Shown here: positions 8,230-17,579 of the stretch, one piece after another
Layout of the letters: each line of letters starts with the position of its first letter
Position numbering within the stretch: position 1 is the first letter of the stretch
Assembly: GCA_902779535.1 (NCBI GenBank)
Contig: CACZBX010000003.1
Location: 1 to 64,000 of the forward strand
Length of the DNA: 64,000 nucleotides
Reading direction: 5' to 3'
Source of the DNA: an uncultured Bacteroidales bacterium
Lineage (GTDB): Bacteria > Bacteroidota > Bacteroidia > Bacteroidales > Bacteroidaceae
Notes under the pieces: generated by a model
What the model was told of the DNA's origin: nothing
The model's database searches: none
What the model saw: the letters and a program-made list of their open reading frames with translations, nothing else
Made by a program: the position numbers and the translations under genes

Positions 8230-8540
8230 ATGCTGAGGATGTTATGTCTTACGTGTTGCCGGGAATCTGATTTTGTCGTTGGGAATCTTTGTCCTCGGGG
8301 ATTCCCCGAGTCAAGGAATGGTGGATTTACAATCCACGCGGGTCACAGACCCGCAAATATCATCCTGTGGATCTCCAGATCCACAGGGACGGTGAGGACG
8401 TTATGTCCTACGCGCGATCGGAAATCTGATGTTGTTGTCGGGGATTTGTAATCCCCGAGTCAAGGAATGGTGGATTTGCAATCCACGCGGGTCACAGACC
8501 CGCAAATATCATCCTGTGGATCTCCAGATCCACAGGGACA
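8230..8540 (+). repeat. four-palindrome block, tandem duplication (P-block, locus A)
   Basis: Two tandem units of about 150-160 nt (8230-8389 and 8390-8540); matching points are 149 nt apart (8311 and 8460). The second unit has P1 CGGGGATTTGTAATCCCCG (8439-8457), then GTGGATTTGCAATCCAC, GCGGGTCACAGACCCGC, and the CCTGTGGATC/GATCCACAGG arm pair. The first unit has a shortened P1 (8294-8310). From 8541 to 8740 no further element is seen. Confidence 0.85.
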
Positions 8541-8742
8541 AAAGCCTGTTTGCGTATGCGGACCTAGACAAGCTTAGCCCCTACAAAATGCGGATTGTAT
8601 CATCTTTGTCGTTGGGAATCTTCATACAAATAAAGATTCTTTCTTCATTCTCTTAAGGGTACTATATTTCTCTTAGAATAAATAAAAGATGTGTGTTATA
8701 TAACTTTATGTTTTTTTTGTAGGTCAGAATCAGAAAAAGTGC

Positions 8743-8750
8743 TAATTTTG
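8743..8750 (+). promoter_or_regulatory. -7 element for purB
   Basis: TAATTTTG, 27 nt before the purB ATG, with a TTTG at 8716-8719 (23-nt spacer, slightly long). Confidence 0.6.
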
Positions 8751-8776
8751 TAGCCCAATATTTAGCTAAATAAGAA

Positions 8777-10123
8777 ATGGAATTGGATATTCTCACGGCT
8801 ATATCGCCGATTGATGGCCGATATAGAGGAAAGGCGGGAGCCTTAGCCTCTTATTTTTCAGAATTTGCCTTGATAAAATACAGGGTTCAGGTTGAAATCG
8901 AGTATTTTATTACCCTGTGTGAGTTACCTTTACCGCAACTGAAAAGTTTTGATCATTCTCTTTTCCCTGCATTACGAGCTATTTATGAGCAGTTTTCGGA
9001 AGCAGACGGTCAGCGCATAAAGGAAATCGAAAGTGTGACCAATCATGATGTAAAAGCTGTTGAATATTTTATCAAGGAACAGTTTGACAAACTGGGCGGT
9101 TTGGAAGCCTATAAAGAGTTTATCCATTTTGGTCTTACTTCACAAGATATCAACAACACGTCTGTTCCTTTGTCGATCAAGGATGCGCTCAACGATGTTT
9201 ACTATCCGCAACTTGAAGAACTGATTGCTCAGTTGGATACGTATGCAGAGCAATGGAAAGACATCCCTATGTTAGCCAAGACACACGGACAGCCTGCTTC
9301 TCCTACCCGTTTAGGTAAGGAAATCAAAGTTTTCTCCTATCGTCTGAGTCGTCAACTGGCTGTTCTGAAGGCATGTCCGCTGACAGCTAAGTTCGGTGGT
9401 GCGACAGGGAACTACAACGCTCACCATGTGGCATATCCTGAGTTCGATTGGAAAGCGTTTGGAAATCGCTTCGTTTCTGAAAAATTGGGATTGGAGCGGG
9501 AAGAATATACGACACAGATCTCGAACTACGATAATCTGGGAGCAGTGTTCGATGCCATGAAACGTATCAATACCATTATGATTGATATGAACAGGGACTT
9601 CTGGATGTATATCTCCATGGAATATTTCAAGCAACAGATCAAGGCAGGGGAAGTCGGTTCCAGTGCAATGCCCCACAAGGTTAATCCAATCGACTTTGAG
9701 AATGCTGAAGGAAACTTGGGGATTGCGAATGCTATCCTGAGTCATCTCTCTCAGAAGTTGCCGGTATCTCGTTTGCAACGCGACTTGACCGACTCAACTG
9801 TTCTGCGGAACGTGGGTGTCCCGATGGGGCATACCATTATTGCTGTGAAGAGTTCGTTAAAAGGCTTGAGAAAGCTGTTATTGAATGAACATAAAATATA
9901 TGAGGATTTGGATAATTGTTGGAGTGTGGTAGCGGAAGCTATTCAAACTATCCTGCGCCGCGAGGCATATCCACATCCGTATGAGGCACTGAAAGCACTG
10001 ACAAGAACCAATCAGGCAATAACAAAAGAATCAATTGCCGAGTTTATTGAGACATTGGATGTTAGTGAAGACATTAAGAAAGAGTTGCGTGCGATAACGC
10101 CACACAACTATACCGGTATTTAA
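8777..10123 (+). CDS. purB: adenylosuccinate lyase
   Basis: A 448-residue enzyme that releases fumarate from SAICAR and from adenylosuccinate in purine synthesis. The fumarase/aspartase superfamily signature GSSAMPHKVNP is at about residues 294-304, and the GLTSQDINNT and KTHGQPASPT motifs of PurB are present in order. Length is normal for the long PurB type found in Bacteroidetes and gamma-proteobacteria. It starts at ATG 8777 just after a consensus -7 box. The rluB-like gene follows on the same strand, so the two may share a transcript. Confidence 0.97.
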   Translation: MELDILTAISPIDGRYRGKAGALASYFSEFALIKYRVQVEIEYFITLCELPLPQLKSFDHSLFPALRAIYEQFSEADGQRIKEIESVTNHDVKAVEYFIKEQFDKLGGLEAYKEFIHFGLTSQDINNTSVPLSIKDALNDVYYPQLEELIAQLDTYAEQWKDIPMLAKTHGQPASPTRLGKEIKVFSYRLSRQLAVLKACPLTAKFGGATGNYNAHHVAYPEFDWKAFGNRFVSEKLGLEREEYTTQISNYDNLGAVFDAMKRINTIMIDMNRDFWMYISMEYFKQQIKAGEVGSSAMPHKVNPIDFENAEGNLGIANAILSHLSQKLPVSRLQRDLTDSTVLRNVGVPMGHTIIAVKSSLKGLRKLLLNEHKIYEDLDNCWSVVAEAIQTILRREAYPHPYEALKALTRTNQAITKESIAEFIETLDVSEDIKKELRAITPHNYTGI

Positions 10124-10175
10124 AATCATAAAAGCAACGCCCGTGATGGGGCATAATCAACTAAACAAAAACAAC

Positions 10176-11549
10176 ATGAGTACAGAAAATGAAATCAGAC
10201 CTGATGGCCTCGAAAGAGAAGAGGGCCAACATGTAAGCCGAGATGGTGGATATCAGTCGGAAGGACAGGCAAGAGGCTATCGTCCTCGTATCAACTACAA
10301 CCGAGAGGGAGGAAATCGTCCTTATCGTCCATACAATGTATCAAACGGACAGCAGGGAAATCGCTATGGAAATAACACAGATCGCCCACGTCGTCCGCGT
10401 TTCTATTCGAACAATGATGAAAGTGCTGACGGTGGAAACAGAAGCTATCGCCCACGCACTAACTATAATACAGGTGAACAACGCCCATACCGCGTTCGCC
10501 CAAGCTATAATCCGAATTATAATTATGATAATGAGGAGGGGGCACAACGTCCTTATCGCCCACGTTTCAACAGCCAAGGGAATCAGGAACGTCCTCAACG
10601 TGCATATTCCTCTTCTTATTACGGCAATTCGAGCGAAGCACCGCAAGGTCGTCCGTCACGCCCACGCACAAATGGCGGATATGGTCGTCCAAGTAATCAG
10701 CGTCCTCGCTTCCAGCAAGGCGGTAATGCTCCTCGTCCACATCGTCCACAACGTACTCCGGACTATAATCCGAACGCTAAGTATAATAAGAAGAAACAAA
10801 TCGAATATAAGGAACTGTATGTCGATCCGAATGAGCCTATCCGTTTGAACAAATACATGGCTAATGCCGGAATCTGCTCACGCCGTGAAGCCGACGAATT
10901 CATCACATCCGGAGCTGTGACGGTCAATGGCAACGTAGTAACCGAATTGGGTACAAAGATTTTACGTAGTGATGAGGTGAAGTTCCACGATCAGGTTATC
11001 AGCTTGGAAAAGAAGACTTATATCTTGCTGAACAAGCCGAAAGATACTGTTACTACTTCGGATGACCCTCAAGCACGTAAGACGGTTATGGACTTGGTGA
11101 AGAATGCTTGTGAGGAACGTATCTATCCGGTTGGTCGTTTGGACCGAAATACAACAGGTGTCTTGCTGTTGACAAATGACGGTGAGTTAGCTTCTAAGTT
11201 AACCCATCCTAAATATATGAAGAAGAAAATCTATCAGGTACAGTTGGATAAGGACTTGACCAGAGCAGATATGGACCAATTGGTTCAGGGTATTGAACTG
11301 GAAGATGGCGAGATCCATGCCGATGCTATCAGTTACGTAGCAGAGAACAAGAAAAACCAGGTTGGCATCGAGATTCATTCCGGTCGTAACCGTATCGTAC
11401 GCCGTCTGTTTGAACATCTTGGATATAAAGTCGTGAAGTTGGATCGCGTATATTTCGCTGGTCTGACCAAGAAAGGCTTGAAACGTGGTGACTGGCGTTT
11501 CTTGACAGAGGCAGAAGTCAATGTCCTCCGAATGGGTGCTTTTGAATAA
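10176..11549 (+). CDS. rluB: RluB/RsuA-family pseudouridine synthase with long disordered N-terminus
   Basis: A 457-residue protein from ATG 10176 (an upstream ATG at 10143 is less likely). The first ~210 residues are low-complexity and rich in Arg, Tyr, Pro, Asn and Gly, with repeated PYRPR/RPR-NY motifs, and are probably disordered and RNA-binding. An S4 domain follows (RLNKYMANAGICSRREADE), then the RsuA/RluB catalytic domain with GRLDRNTTGVLLLTNDG carrying the nucleophilic Asp. It modifies a uridine in rRNA, most likely 23S as in RluB, though RluF/RsuA specificity cannot be excluded. It lies between purB and asnS on the same strand. Confidence 0.88.
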   Translation: MSTENEIRPDGLEREEGQHVSRDGGYQSEGQARGYRPRINYNREGGNRPYRPYNVSNGQQGNRYGNNTDRPRRPRFYSNNDESADGGNRSYRPRTNYNTGEQRPYRVRPSYNPNYNYDNEEGAQRPYRPRFNSQGNQERPQRAYSSSYYGNSSEAPQGRPSRPRTNGGYGRPSNQRPRFQQGGNAPRPHRPQRTPDYNPNAKYNKKKQIEYKELYVDPNEPIRLNKYMANAGICSRREADEFITSGAVTVNGNVVTELGTKILRSDEVKFHDQVISLEKKTYILLNKPKDTVTTSDDPQARKTVMDLVKNACEERIYPVGRLDRNTTGVLLLTNDGELASKLTHPKYMKKKIYQVQLDKDLTRADMDQLVQGIELEDGEIHADAISYVAENKKNQVGIEIHSGRNRIVRRLFEHLGYKVVKLDRVYFAGLTKKGLKRGDWRFLTEAEVNVLRMGAFE

Positions 11550-11601
11550 AAATATATTATAAAGGTGGCGCATCGGCGTCACCTTCGAAAGGAATAATAG
11601 C

Positions 11602-13005
11602 ATGAGTAAGATGAATAGAACAAAAGTTGTTGACGTTCTTCAATGTCAAGACTTTGGCACTATTGTCAATGTAAAGGGATGGGTAAGGACCCATCGTAGT
11701 AGTAAAGCAGTGGATTTCATTGCGTTGAATGATGGTTCCACAATCAAGAATGTCCAAATCGTTGTCGACCCATCGAAGTTTGATGAGAACCTGTTGAAGC
11801 AAATAACTACAGGATCTTGCATCAGCGTCATCGGTGAACTGGTAGAGAGCCAGGGTGCCGGGCAGACTTCTGAAATTCAGTGTCAGGAGTTGGAAGTTTA
11901 TGGTCTCTGTGGCAACGACTATCCGATGCAGAAGAAAGGACAAAGCTTCGAATATATGCGTCAGTATGCACATATGCGCCTTCGTACGAACACCTTTGGC
12001 GCAGTGATGCGTATCCGTCATAACATGGCGATAGCTATCCACCAATATTTCCATGAACATGGATTCTTCTATTTCCATACTCCTATCATCACAGCCAGTG
12101 ACTGTGAGGGAGCAGGAGAGATGTTCCAGGTAACAACGCAGAATCTATATGATTTGAAGAAAGACGAAGAAGGAAAGATCAAATATGATGATGATTTCTT
12201 CGGCAAGATGACGTCGTTGACGGTTAGCGGTCAGCTGGAAGGGGAGTTGGGTGCTACAGCATTAGGTCAGATTTATACTTTTGGCCCGACTTTCCGTGCT
12301 GAGAACAGCAATACACCTCGTCACCTGGCTGAGTTCTGGATGATTGAACCGGAGGTAGCGTTTATCGGGTTGGATGAGTTGATGGACTTGGAAGAGGACT
12401 TTATCAAACATTGCGTAAAATGGGCATTGGAACATTGCAAGGATGATCTGGAGTTCTTGAATAAGATGATTGACAAGACACTGATTGCTCGTCTGGAAAG
12501 TGTAATCAAGGAGGATTTTGTTCGTCTGCCATATACCGAAGGTATCAAGATCTTGGAAGAAGCTGTTGCTAACGGACATAAGTTTGAGTTCCCTGTTTCT
12601 TGGGGTATGGACTTAGCGAGTGAGCATGAACGTTATCTGGTTGAGCATCACTTTAAGAAACCGGTTATCATGATCAACTATCCGAAGGATATCAAGGCAT
12701 TCTATATGAAGATGAACGAGGATGGCAAGACTGTACAAGGTACCGATGTACTCTTCCCACAGATTGGTGAGATCATTGGTGGTTCCGTTCGTGAAGAAAA
12801 CTATGACAAGTTGATGGGTGAAATCAACCGTCGTAATATTCCGATGAAGGATATGTGGTGGTATCTTGATACTCGTAAATACGGTACTTGTCCGCATGGT
12901 GGATTTGGACTGGGTTTCGAGCGCCTGATCCTCTTCGTGACTGGCATGGCAAACATCCGTGATGTCATTCCGTTCCCGAGAACACCGAATAATGCTGAAT
13001 TCTAA
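11602..13005 (+). CDS. asnS: asparagine-tRNA ligase
   Basis: A 467-residue class II synthetase that charges tRNA-Asn. It has an N-terminal OB-fold anticodon domain ([20 protein letters not shown]) and a catalytic core with motif 2 ([19 protein letters not shown]) and motif 3 ([16 protein letters not shown]). The C-terminus [16 protein letters not shown] is the usual AsnRS ending, which separates it from AspRS. It starts at ATG 11602; a weak hairpin (11562-11585) lies in the spacer after the rluB-like gene. A clear terminator follows at 13029. Confidence 0.97.
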   Translation: MSKMNRTKVVDVLQCQDFGTIVNVKGWVRTHRSSKAVDFIALNDGSTIKNVQIVVDPSKFDENLLKQITTGSCISVIGELVESQGAGQTSEIQCQELEVYGLCGNDYPMQKKGQSFEYMRQYAHMRLRTNTFGAVMRIRHNMAIAIHQYFHEHGFFYFHTPIITASDCEGAGEMFQVTTQNLYDLKKDEEGKIKYDDDFFGKMTSLTVSGQLEGELGATALGQIYTFGPTFRAENSNTPRHLAEFWMIEPEVAFIGLDELMDLEEDFIKHCVKWALEHCKDDLEFLNKMIDKTLIARLESVIKEDFVRLPYTEGIKILEEAVANGHKFEFPVSWGMDLASEHERYLVEHHFKKPVIMINYPKDIKAFYMKMNEDGKTVQGTDVLFPQIGEIIGGSVREENYDKLMGEINRRNIPMKDMWWYLDTRKYGTCPHGGFGLGFERLILFVTGMANIRDVIPFPRTPNNAEF

Positions 13006-13028
13006 TCTTCAGTTAATAATAATCAGAT

Positions 13029-13061
13029 CTGTCCCGATAAAAACATCGGGACAGATTTTTT
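13029..13061 (+). terminator. rho-independent terminator after asnS
   Basis: Stem CTGTCCCGAT / ATCGGGACAG with loop AAAAC, then ATTTTTT. Confidence 0.9.
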
Positions 13062-13092
13062 ATAATATTTTCGCAATAAAAAAAGAAAATAT

Positions 13093-13100
13093 TATATTTG
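13093..13100 (+). promoter_or_regulatory. -7 element for the DUF4488 gene
   Basis: TATATTTG. It lies only 3 nt before an ATG at 13104, so that ATG cannot be well translated; this supports the ATG at 13140 as the start. Confidence 0.65.
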
Positions 13101-13139
13101 TAAATGAGGAATAGTTTGTCGGATTTAAATGATGTTGTT

Positions 13140-13628
13140 ATGAAAAGGATTTCACTTATTTTATGGACGGTGCTGCTTCTCTTTCTCAACGTTCCTATCA
13201 TGCAGGGACAAACAAATAGCAAGCAGAAGTTACAGGGTATTTGGCAGATGTGCTTCTATGTCTCGAGTAGTCCGGATGTTCCCGGTGAGTTGAAGCCAAG
13301 TAATTCTTTTAAGATGTTGACTTCGGAAGGTAAGTTCGCTAATATGACGGTCGTTCCTAATCGAGGTGCAATAATAATTGGTTCAGGTACGTATCATGTT
13401 GTTTCGGATGGAAAATATATCGAGCACGTCGAGAAAAGTCTTGACCTCCCCCAATTGAATGGGACAGACAATGTGCTATACTTCACCTTACGGGAAGAGG
13501 ATGATGTGTTGGTCCTGAAATACTATGTCAAGAAGGACAAAGATGGCAACGACATTGATACATGGGTATATGAAACATGGAAACGGGTTGTCATGCCTGC
13601 GACATTCCCGAAAGATTTGGTTCGATAG
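13140..13628 (+). CDS. secreted DUF4488-family protein
   Basis: A 162-residue protein from ATG 13140. The N-terminus (KRISLILWTVLLLFLNVP) is a signal peptide. The mature part opens with KLQGIWQMCFYV and ends YETWKRVVMP, a lipocalin-like pattern of short beta strands matching DUF4488, a Bacteroidetes family of unknown function. It is probably periplasmic. It has its own promoter; the ion-channel gene starts 54 nt downstream and may be co-transcribed. Confidence 0.75.
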   Translation: MKRISLILWTVLLLFLNVPIMQGQTNSKQKLQGIWQMCFYVSSSPDVPGELKPSNSFKMLTSEGKFANMTVVPNRGAIIIGSGTYHVVSDGKYIEHVEKSLDLPQLNGTDNVLYFTLREEDDVLVLKYYVKKDKDGNDIDTWVYETWKRVVMPATFPKDLVR

Positions 13629-13682
13629 TTGGTTGTGAGTTGAGGGTTATTAGTCTTGTTGTTGTAATAAATAAAGAGATCA

Positions 13683-14462
13683 ATGAGGAGCTTTCTTTAT
13701 AGCATTTTGGAGGTGAATCCAAAGTCAGGAGAGATCAATCATGTGTATCATTGGTTCATGTTCGGGTGTATTGTTATTAGCATACTGCCCTTGATGACCA
13801 CAGTCACATATCCGTTTTTTAAATACACCGAGGCATTTACGGTGATTGTTTTTATCATCGATTATGTCCTTCGATGGATGGTGGCGGATAAGAAAATGGG
13901 GAAAGGAAAGAAGTCTTTTCTATTGTATCCATTTACATTCATGGCAATCGTAGACTTGCTGTCAATCTTGCCTGGAATAAACTTGTTGAGTCCTTCGTTT
14001 AAGATTTTCCGATTGTCGAGAATGCTTAAGATCATCCGCTTGTTTAAGATCTTCCATTATAGCAGTAAGATAAATATTTTCATTGATGTGTTGAAGAAGG
14101 AACGTCAGGTGCTTTTCTCCGTTCTACTGGTAGCATTGTTTTATATTTTCCTCACAGCGTTGATCATGTTTAATGCAGAGCCACATGTTGATCCGGAAAC
14201 AGGAGAACCAACCTTTGTTTCATTCTTTGATGCATTGTACTGGGCAACGGTGACGCTGACAACAGTAGGATACGGCGACCTTTGTCCGGTAACTGATTTG
14301 GGACGTTTCATCAGTATGCTTTCTTCTTTGTTCGGCGTTGCTATCATCGCTCTTCCTTCGGGCGTGATAACGGCCAGTTACCTGGACGAACTAAGGAAAA
14401 AGAATGCTAAAAGGACAGCGAAACACACTGAAGATAAAAAAGAAGAGGTCACTCCTAGCTAA
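13683..14462 (+). CDS. voltage-gated-type potassium channel
   Basis: A 259-residue inner-membrane protein with six hydrophobic segments and the potassium filter TTVGYGD at about residues 193-199, between the last two helices. The fourth segment has regularly spaced Arg/Lys (RLSRMLKIIRLFKIF), a voltage-sensor pattern. This matches the bacterial Kv-like channel family (ion_trans). The C-terminus is short and Lys-rich, with no RCK domain. Gating and physiological role are not known for the Bacteroidetes members. Confidence 0.9.
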   Translation: MRSFLYSILEVNPKSGEINHVYHWFMFGCIVISILPLMTTVTYPFFKYTEAFTVIVFIIDYVLRWMVADKKMGKGKKSFLLYPFTFMAIVDLLSILPGINLLSPSFKIFRLSRMLKIIRLFKIFHYSSKINIFIDVLKKERQVLFSVLLVALFYIFLTALIMFNAEPHVDPETGEPTFVSFFDALYWATVTLTTVGYGDLCPVTDLGRFISMLSSLFGVAIIALPSGVITASYLDELRKKNAKRTAKHTEDKKEEVTPS

Positions 14463-14474
14463 GTGACCTCTTCT
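14441..14474. terminator. bidirectional terminator, ion channel / GH92
   Basis: 13-bp stem AGAAGAGGTCACT / AGTGACCTCTTCT across the ion-channel stop codon. On the minus strand it is followed by a T-run, so it mainly serves the convergent GH92 gene. Confidence 0.8.
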
Positions 14475-14484
14475 TAAAACTAAA

Positions 14485-16776
14485 CTATTTTCGGAAGAAG
14501 TCTATAGGACAATCTTCATCCTTACTCCCCCATGATTCGTTCGGCTTGTTTCCCATTTCGAATTCCATGATTCCGCCAGCAGCAATGTCCTGGTGGGCGA
14601 TGTAGTTCTTGGTGTATGGATGACCATTTAGGGTAACAGACTGAACGTAAATGTTTTCGTGCGATGCTTTTGGTGCTTTTAGAATGAACGATTTACCACT
14701 GCTCATGTGGATCGTTGCCTCCTTGAATGACGGACTTGCCAACATGTAATAAGGTGTTCCCGGACATACGGGGTAGAATCCCAGTGCGGCAAAAATATAC
14801 CATGCCGACATTTGACCGGCATCGTCATTACCTGATAGCCCATCAGAACCGATATTGTACTCTGTCTCCATGATATGCCTTACTGCCTCTTGTGTCTTCC
14901 ACGGTTGTCCTGCATAGTTGAACATGAAAGCTACTTGATGGCAAGGTTCATTGCCGTGCCAATAGTATTCATTCGTGAACATAGAGTCCAATTTGGCTAC
15001 ATACTTTTCCTTTCCGCCCATACATTCCATCAAGCCGTATACATCGTGGGGGACATACCAAGTGTAATGGCTGGGATATCCTTCGGTAATGAATTTACAG
15101 AATTGGAACGCATTGTTCTCATCCAGAAAAGAACCATCAATGTGACGCCCCTGTGCAAACCCGGTACGCGGATCAATGACGTTCTTGTATGATAACGAAC
15201 GTTGTCTGAGGACCTTAGCATCCTCTTCATGCCCCAAGGCTTTTGCAAACTCCGACAAGACAAAGTCGTCATACGCATATTCCATAGTTCTTGATACTTG
15301 TTCTCCCTTATGGTACGCTTCCATGACAGGGTCCTCCAAAGGAATATATCCGTATTTCAGATATGAATCGAGGGCACGGCGCCCCTTTCCGTCTTTGTAA
15401 TCATCGTAACTGTCAGGAATCTCGAAGGCATTCTTTCGGGCGGCTTGGTAGGCTTTATCTACATCGAAGTTTCGGATACCCTTTATGTAGGCATCTGTCA
15501 TCAACGAGGCACAATGATCGCCAATCATCTCCGATGTATAGCTGTTCCAGCATGGAAAGATAGGAAGCCACCCGCCCTGTTCATACTTCTGAACAAGAGA
15601 TTGAATCATGTCTCCCGTCTGCTGTGGGTAAAGTATACTCAATAGCGGGTGTAAAGCTCGATAGGTATCCCACATGCTATAGTCGTCGTAGTAGGCTCCT
15701 TTTGTGACCTCGATGGACTTTCCGCCGGCAAACGAAGGATAGCGACCGTCACAATCATTCATTTCGTGAGGTAGGAAAGAGGCATGGTACATGGACGAGT
15801 AGAACTTCTGCTTGTCGATTTCATCGTCGGTTTTCACCTCAATCACTCCGAGCCGTTCCTCCCATATCTTTGCCAAGTTGGATTTGACAGTATCGAAGTT
15901 CCAACCGGGGTTCTCTTCTGCCATATTCATTTTGGCTCCTTCGATATCGCAGAACGAAGAAGCCACCTTAACAAGTACTTCTTCACCTGCTTTCACATGG
16001 AACGAAACGAAAGCACCTAGCCGTTGTAGGTTTTGGGCCTCACTCTGATGCTTGGATATCTCATGGCCATGGTAGATACCGAAGTCTTCTATTTCTTTGT
16101 TGATTTGCACTACAAAGTGTCCATCGAATCCCGCATACTCACCTTTCCCTTGGTAGATTCGGTGCACTGGGTTTTTACCTGTGATTTCTTTTTTGTCTGC
16201 GTTTACCTGTATTTCTGCAACATTCTCATCACTGTTCGGCGTGATAATGAGATGAGCCGTTCCTTCCTGCCGATAGGTGAAACGGAAAATACCTGTGCGT
16301 GAGGTCCCGGTGACTTCTGCTTGTATCGGATAATCTTTCAGGAGAACGGAATAGTAGTGAGGCAGAGCAATTTCGTCTTCGTGCGAGAATGTACTCTCTC
16401 GTTCTTCCTCTAAGCATTTCAGCGTTCCCCATACTGGCATAACCGTAACCGACCCGTAGTCTTGAGTGCAGCCTCCATCAATCCAATGGGAATTGCGGAA
16501 ACCTTGAAAGGTATGATGACCAAAGTAGTAGGGAGCGATCCCTTTCTTCTCGGTAGCCTCGGTCTGTGCAGTCCAGAAATTCATTCCGTTGGGGACGAAG
16601 ACAGCCGGGATGGTCTGGCCGTTTTGATTATCTCCTGTTCCAATGCCCAGTTCTGTCTTTCCTGTTCCGATACGTGTGTCAACAAAATGAAGTAACGACT
16701 CATCCCTCGAAGTGAGGGATGAGCAGCTAAACAGTATGGCGGATAATCCGCTGATGAATAAGTGTTTTATGTTCAT
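14485..16776 (-). CDS. GH92 family alpha-mannosidase lipoprotein
   Basis: A 763-residue exo-acting alpha-mannosidase of family GH92, which removes mannose from N-glycans or yeast mannan with calcium. A lipoprotein signal (SGLSAILFSC) precedes the galactose-binding-like N-terminal domain (VDTRIGTG, GNTFPGAxxP-type region) and the (alpha/alpha)6 catalytic barrel; the C-terminal part contains the conserved GNDDAGQMSAWYIF. Length is normal. The stop of the SDR gene abuts this gene's ATG (16777/16776), so they are translationally coupled. Linkage specificity (1,2, 1,3 or other) cannot be read from the sequence. Confidence 0.95.
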   Translation of the reverse strand: MNIKHLFISGLSAILFSCSSLTSRDESLLHFVDTRIGTGKTELGIGTGDNQNGQTIPAVFVPNGMNFWTAQTEATEKKGIAPYYFGHHTFQGFRNSHWIDGGCTQDYGSVTVMPVWGTLKCLEEERESTFSHEDEIALPHYYSVLLKDYPIQAEVTGTSRTGIFRFTYRQEGTAHLIITPNSDENVAEIQVNADKKEITGKNPVHRIYQGKGEYAGFDGHFVVQINKEIEDFGIYHGHEISKHQSEAQNLQRLGAFVSFHVKAGEEVLVKVASSFCDIEGAKMNMAEENPGWNFDTVKSNLAKIWEERLGVIEVKTDDEIDKQKFYSSMYHASFLPHEMNDCDGRYPSFAGGKSIEVTKGAYYDDYSMWDTYRALHPLLSILYPQQTGDMIQSLVQKYEQGGWLPIFPCWNSYTSEMIGDHCASLMTDAYIKGIRNFDVDKAYQAARKNAFEIPDSYDDYKDGKGRRALDSYLKYGYIPLEDPVMEAYHKGEQVSRTMEYAYDDFVLSEFAKALGHEEDAKVLRQRSLSYKNVIDPRTGFAQGRHIDGSFLDENNAFQFCKFITEGYPSHYTWYVPHDVYGLMECMGGKEKYVAKLDSMFTNEYYWHGNEPCHQVAFMFNYAGQPWKTQEAVRHIMETEYNIGSDGLSGNDDAGQMSAWYIFAALGFYPVCPGTPYYMLASPSFKEATIHMSSGKSFILKAPKASHENIYVQSVTLNGHPYTKNYIAHQDIAAGGIMEFEMGNKPNESWGSKDEDCPIDFFRK

Positions 16777-17550
16777 TTAGATGCAGGTATAACCACCATC
16801 AACAGGAAGCATCACACCGTTCACATAACTGGAAGCAGGAGATGCAAGGAAGATGGCAGCTGTGTCTAATTCACCTTCTTTACCGTAACGTTCCACAGGG
16901 ATGGCACCTTTTGCATAATTTTGGAACCATTCCGTTTCCAACGTGTCTTTTGTAAGAGGAGTCCAGAAATATCCCGGACAAATAGCGTTCACAGTAATGC
17001 CATATTTGCCCCATTCAGCAGCCAGGCCACGTGTCATATTAATGACACCACCTTTTGCAGCATGATAAGGAGAACATGGCGCAATCTTATTGCCAACCAA
17101 GCCATACATGGACGAAATGTTGATGATACGTCCATACTTGGCAGGGATCATAGCCTGTTTTGCAACGGCTCTGGCGACCTTGAAGGAACCGGTAAGATCA
17201 ATCTTAATTTCGTTTTCGAATTGTTCGTCCGTAATATCTTCGGCTGGGGCAACAGCACCTGTCCCGGCATTGTTAATCAGTATATCGATACGTCCAAAAT
17301 GTTCGAATGCTTTCTTCACCATGTCATCGACCATTTTCGTATCTGTAATGTCACAACGGATAGGTAGGGCTTCAACATTAAATTCTTCATGTAACATTGC
17401 AGCAACTTCCTTTAATTTGTCTTCCCGACGTGCAACAGGAATAATATTGCATCCTTGATTAGCTAAGGCGCGAGCCATTTGAACACCTAAACCTGTAGAA
17501 CATCCAGTGATAAGGGCTACAGCTCCCTTTAAGTTAAAATAAGATTTCAT
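16777..17550 (-). CDS. SDR oxidoreductase, gluconate 5-dehydrogenase-like
   Basis: A 257-residue short-chain dehydrogenase with the nucleotide-binding TGCSTGLG (15-22), NNAG (93-96), catalytic Ser146/147, and Tyr162/Lys166 (YHAAK). Length and overall sequence fit the gluconate 5-dehydrogenase / 3-oxoacyl reductase branch. Sugar-acid oxidation is plausible because the next gene is a mannosidase, but SDR substrates are hard to predict. It sits second in a three-gene minus-strand unit: DUF4923 lipoprotein (29 nt upstream), this gene, and GH92 (directly abutting). Confidence 0.85.
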   Translation of the reverse strand: MKSYFNLKGAVALITGCSTGLGVQMARALANQGCNIIPVARREDKLKEVAAMLHEEFNVEALPIRCDITDTKMVDDMVKKAFEHFGRIDILINNAGTGAVAPAEDITDEQFENEIKIDLTGSFKVARAVAKQAMIPAKYGRIINISSMYGLVGNKIAPCSPYHAAKGGVINMTRGLAAEWGKYGITVNAICPGYFWTPLTKDTLETEWFQNYAKGAIPVERYGKEGELDTAAIFLASPASSYVNGVMLPVDGGYTCI

Positions 17551-17579
17551 AGTTGTGTAAAATTGTGTTTTATGTTTTT

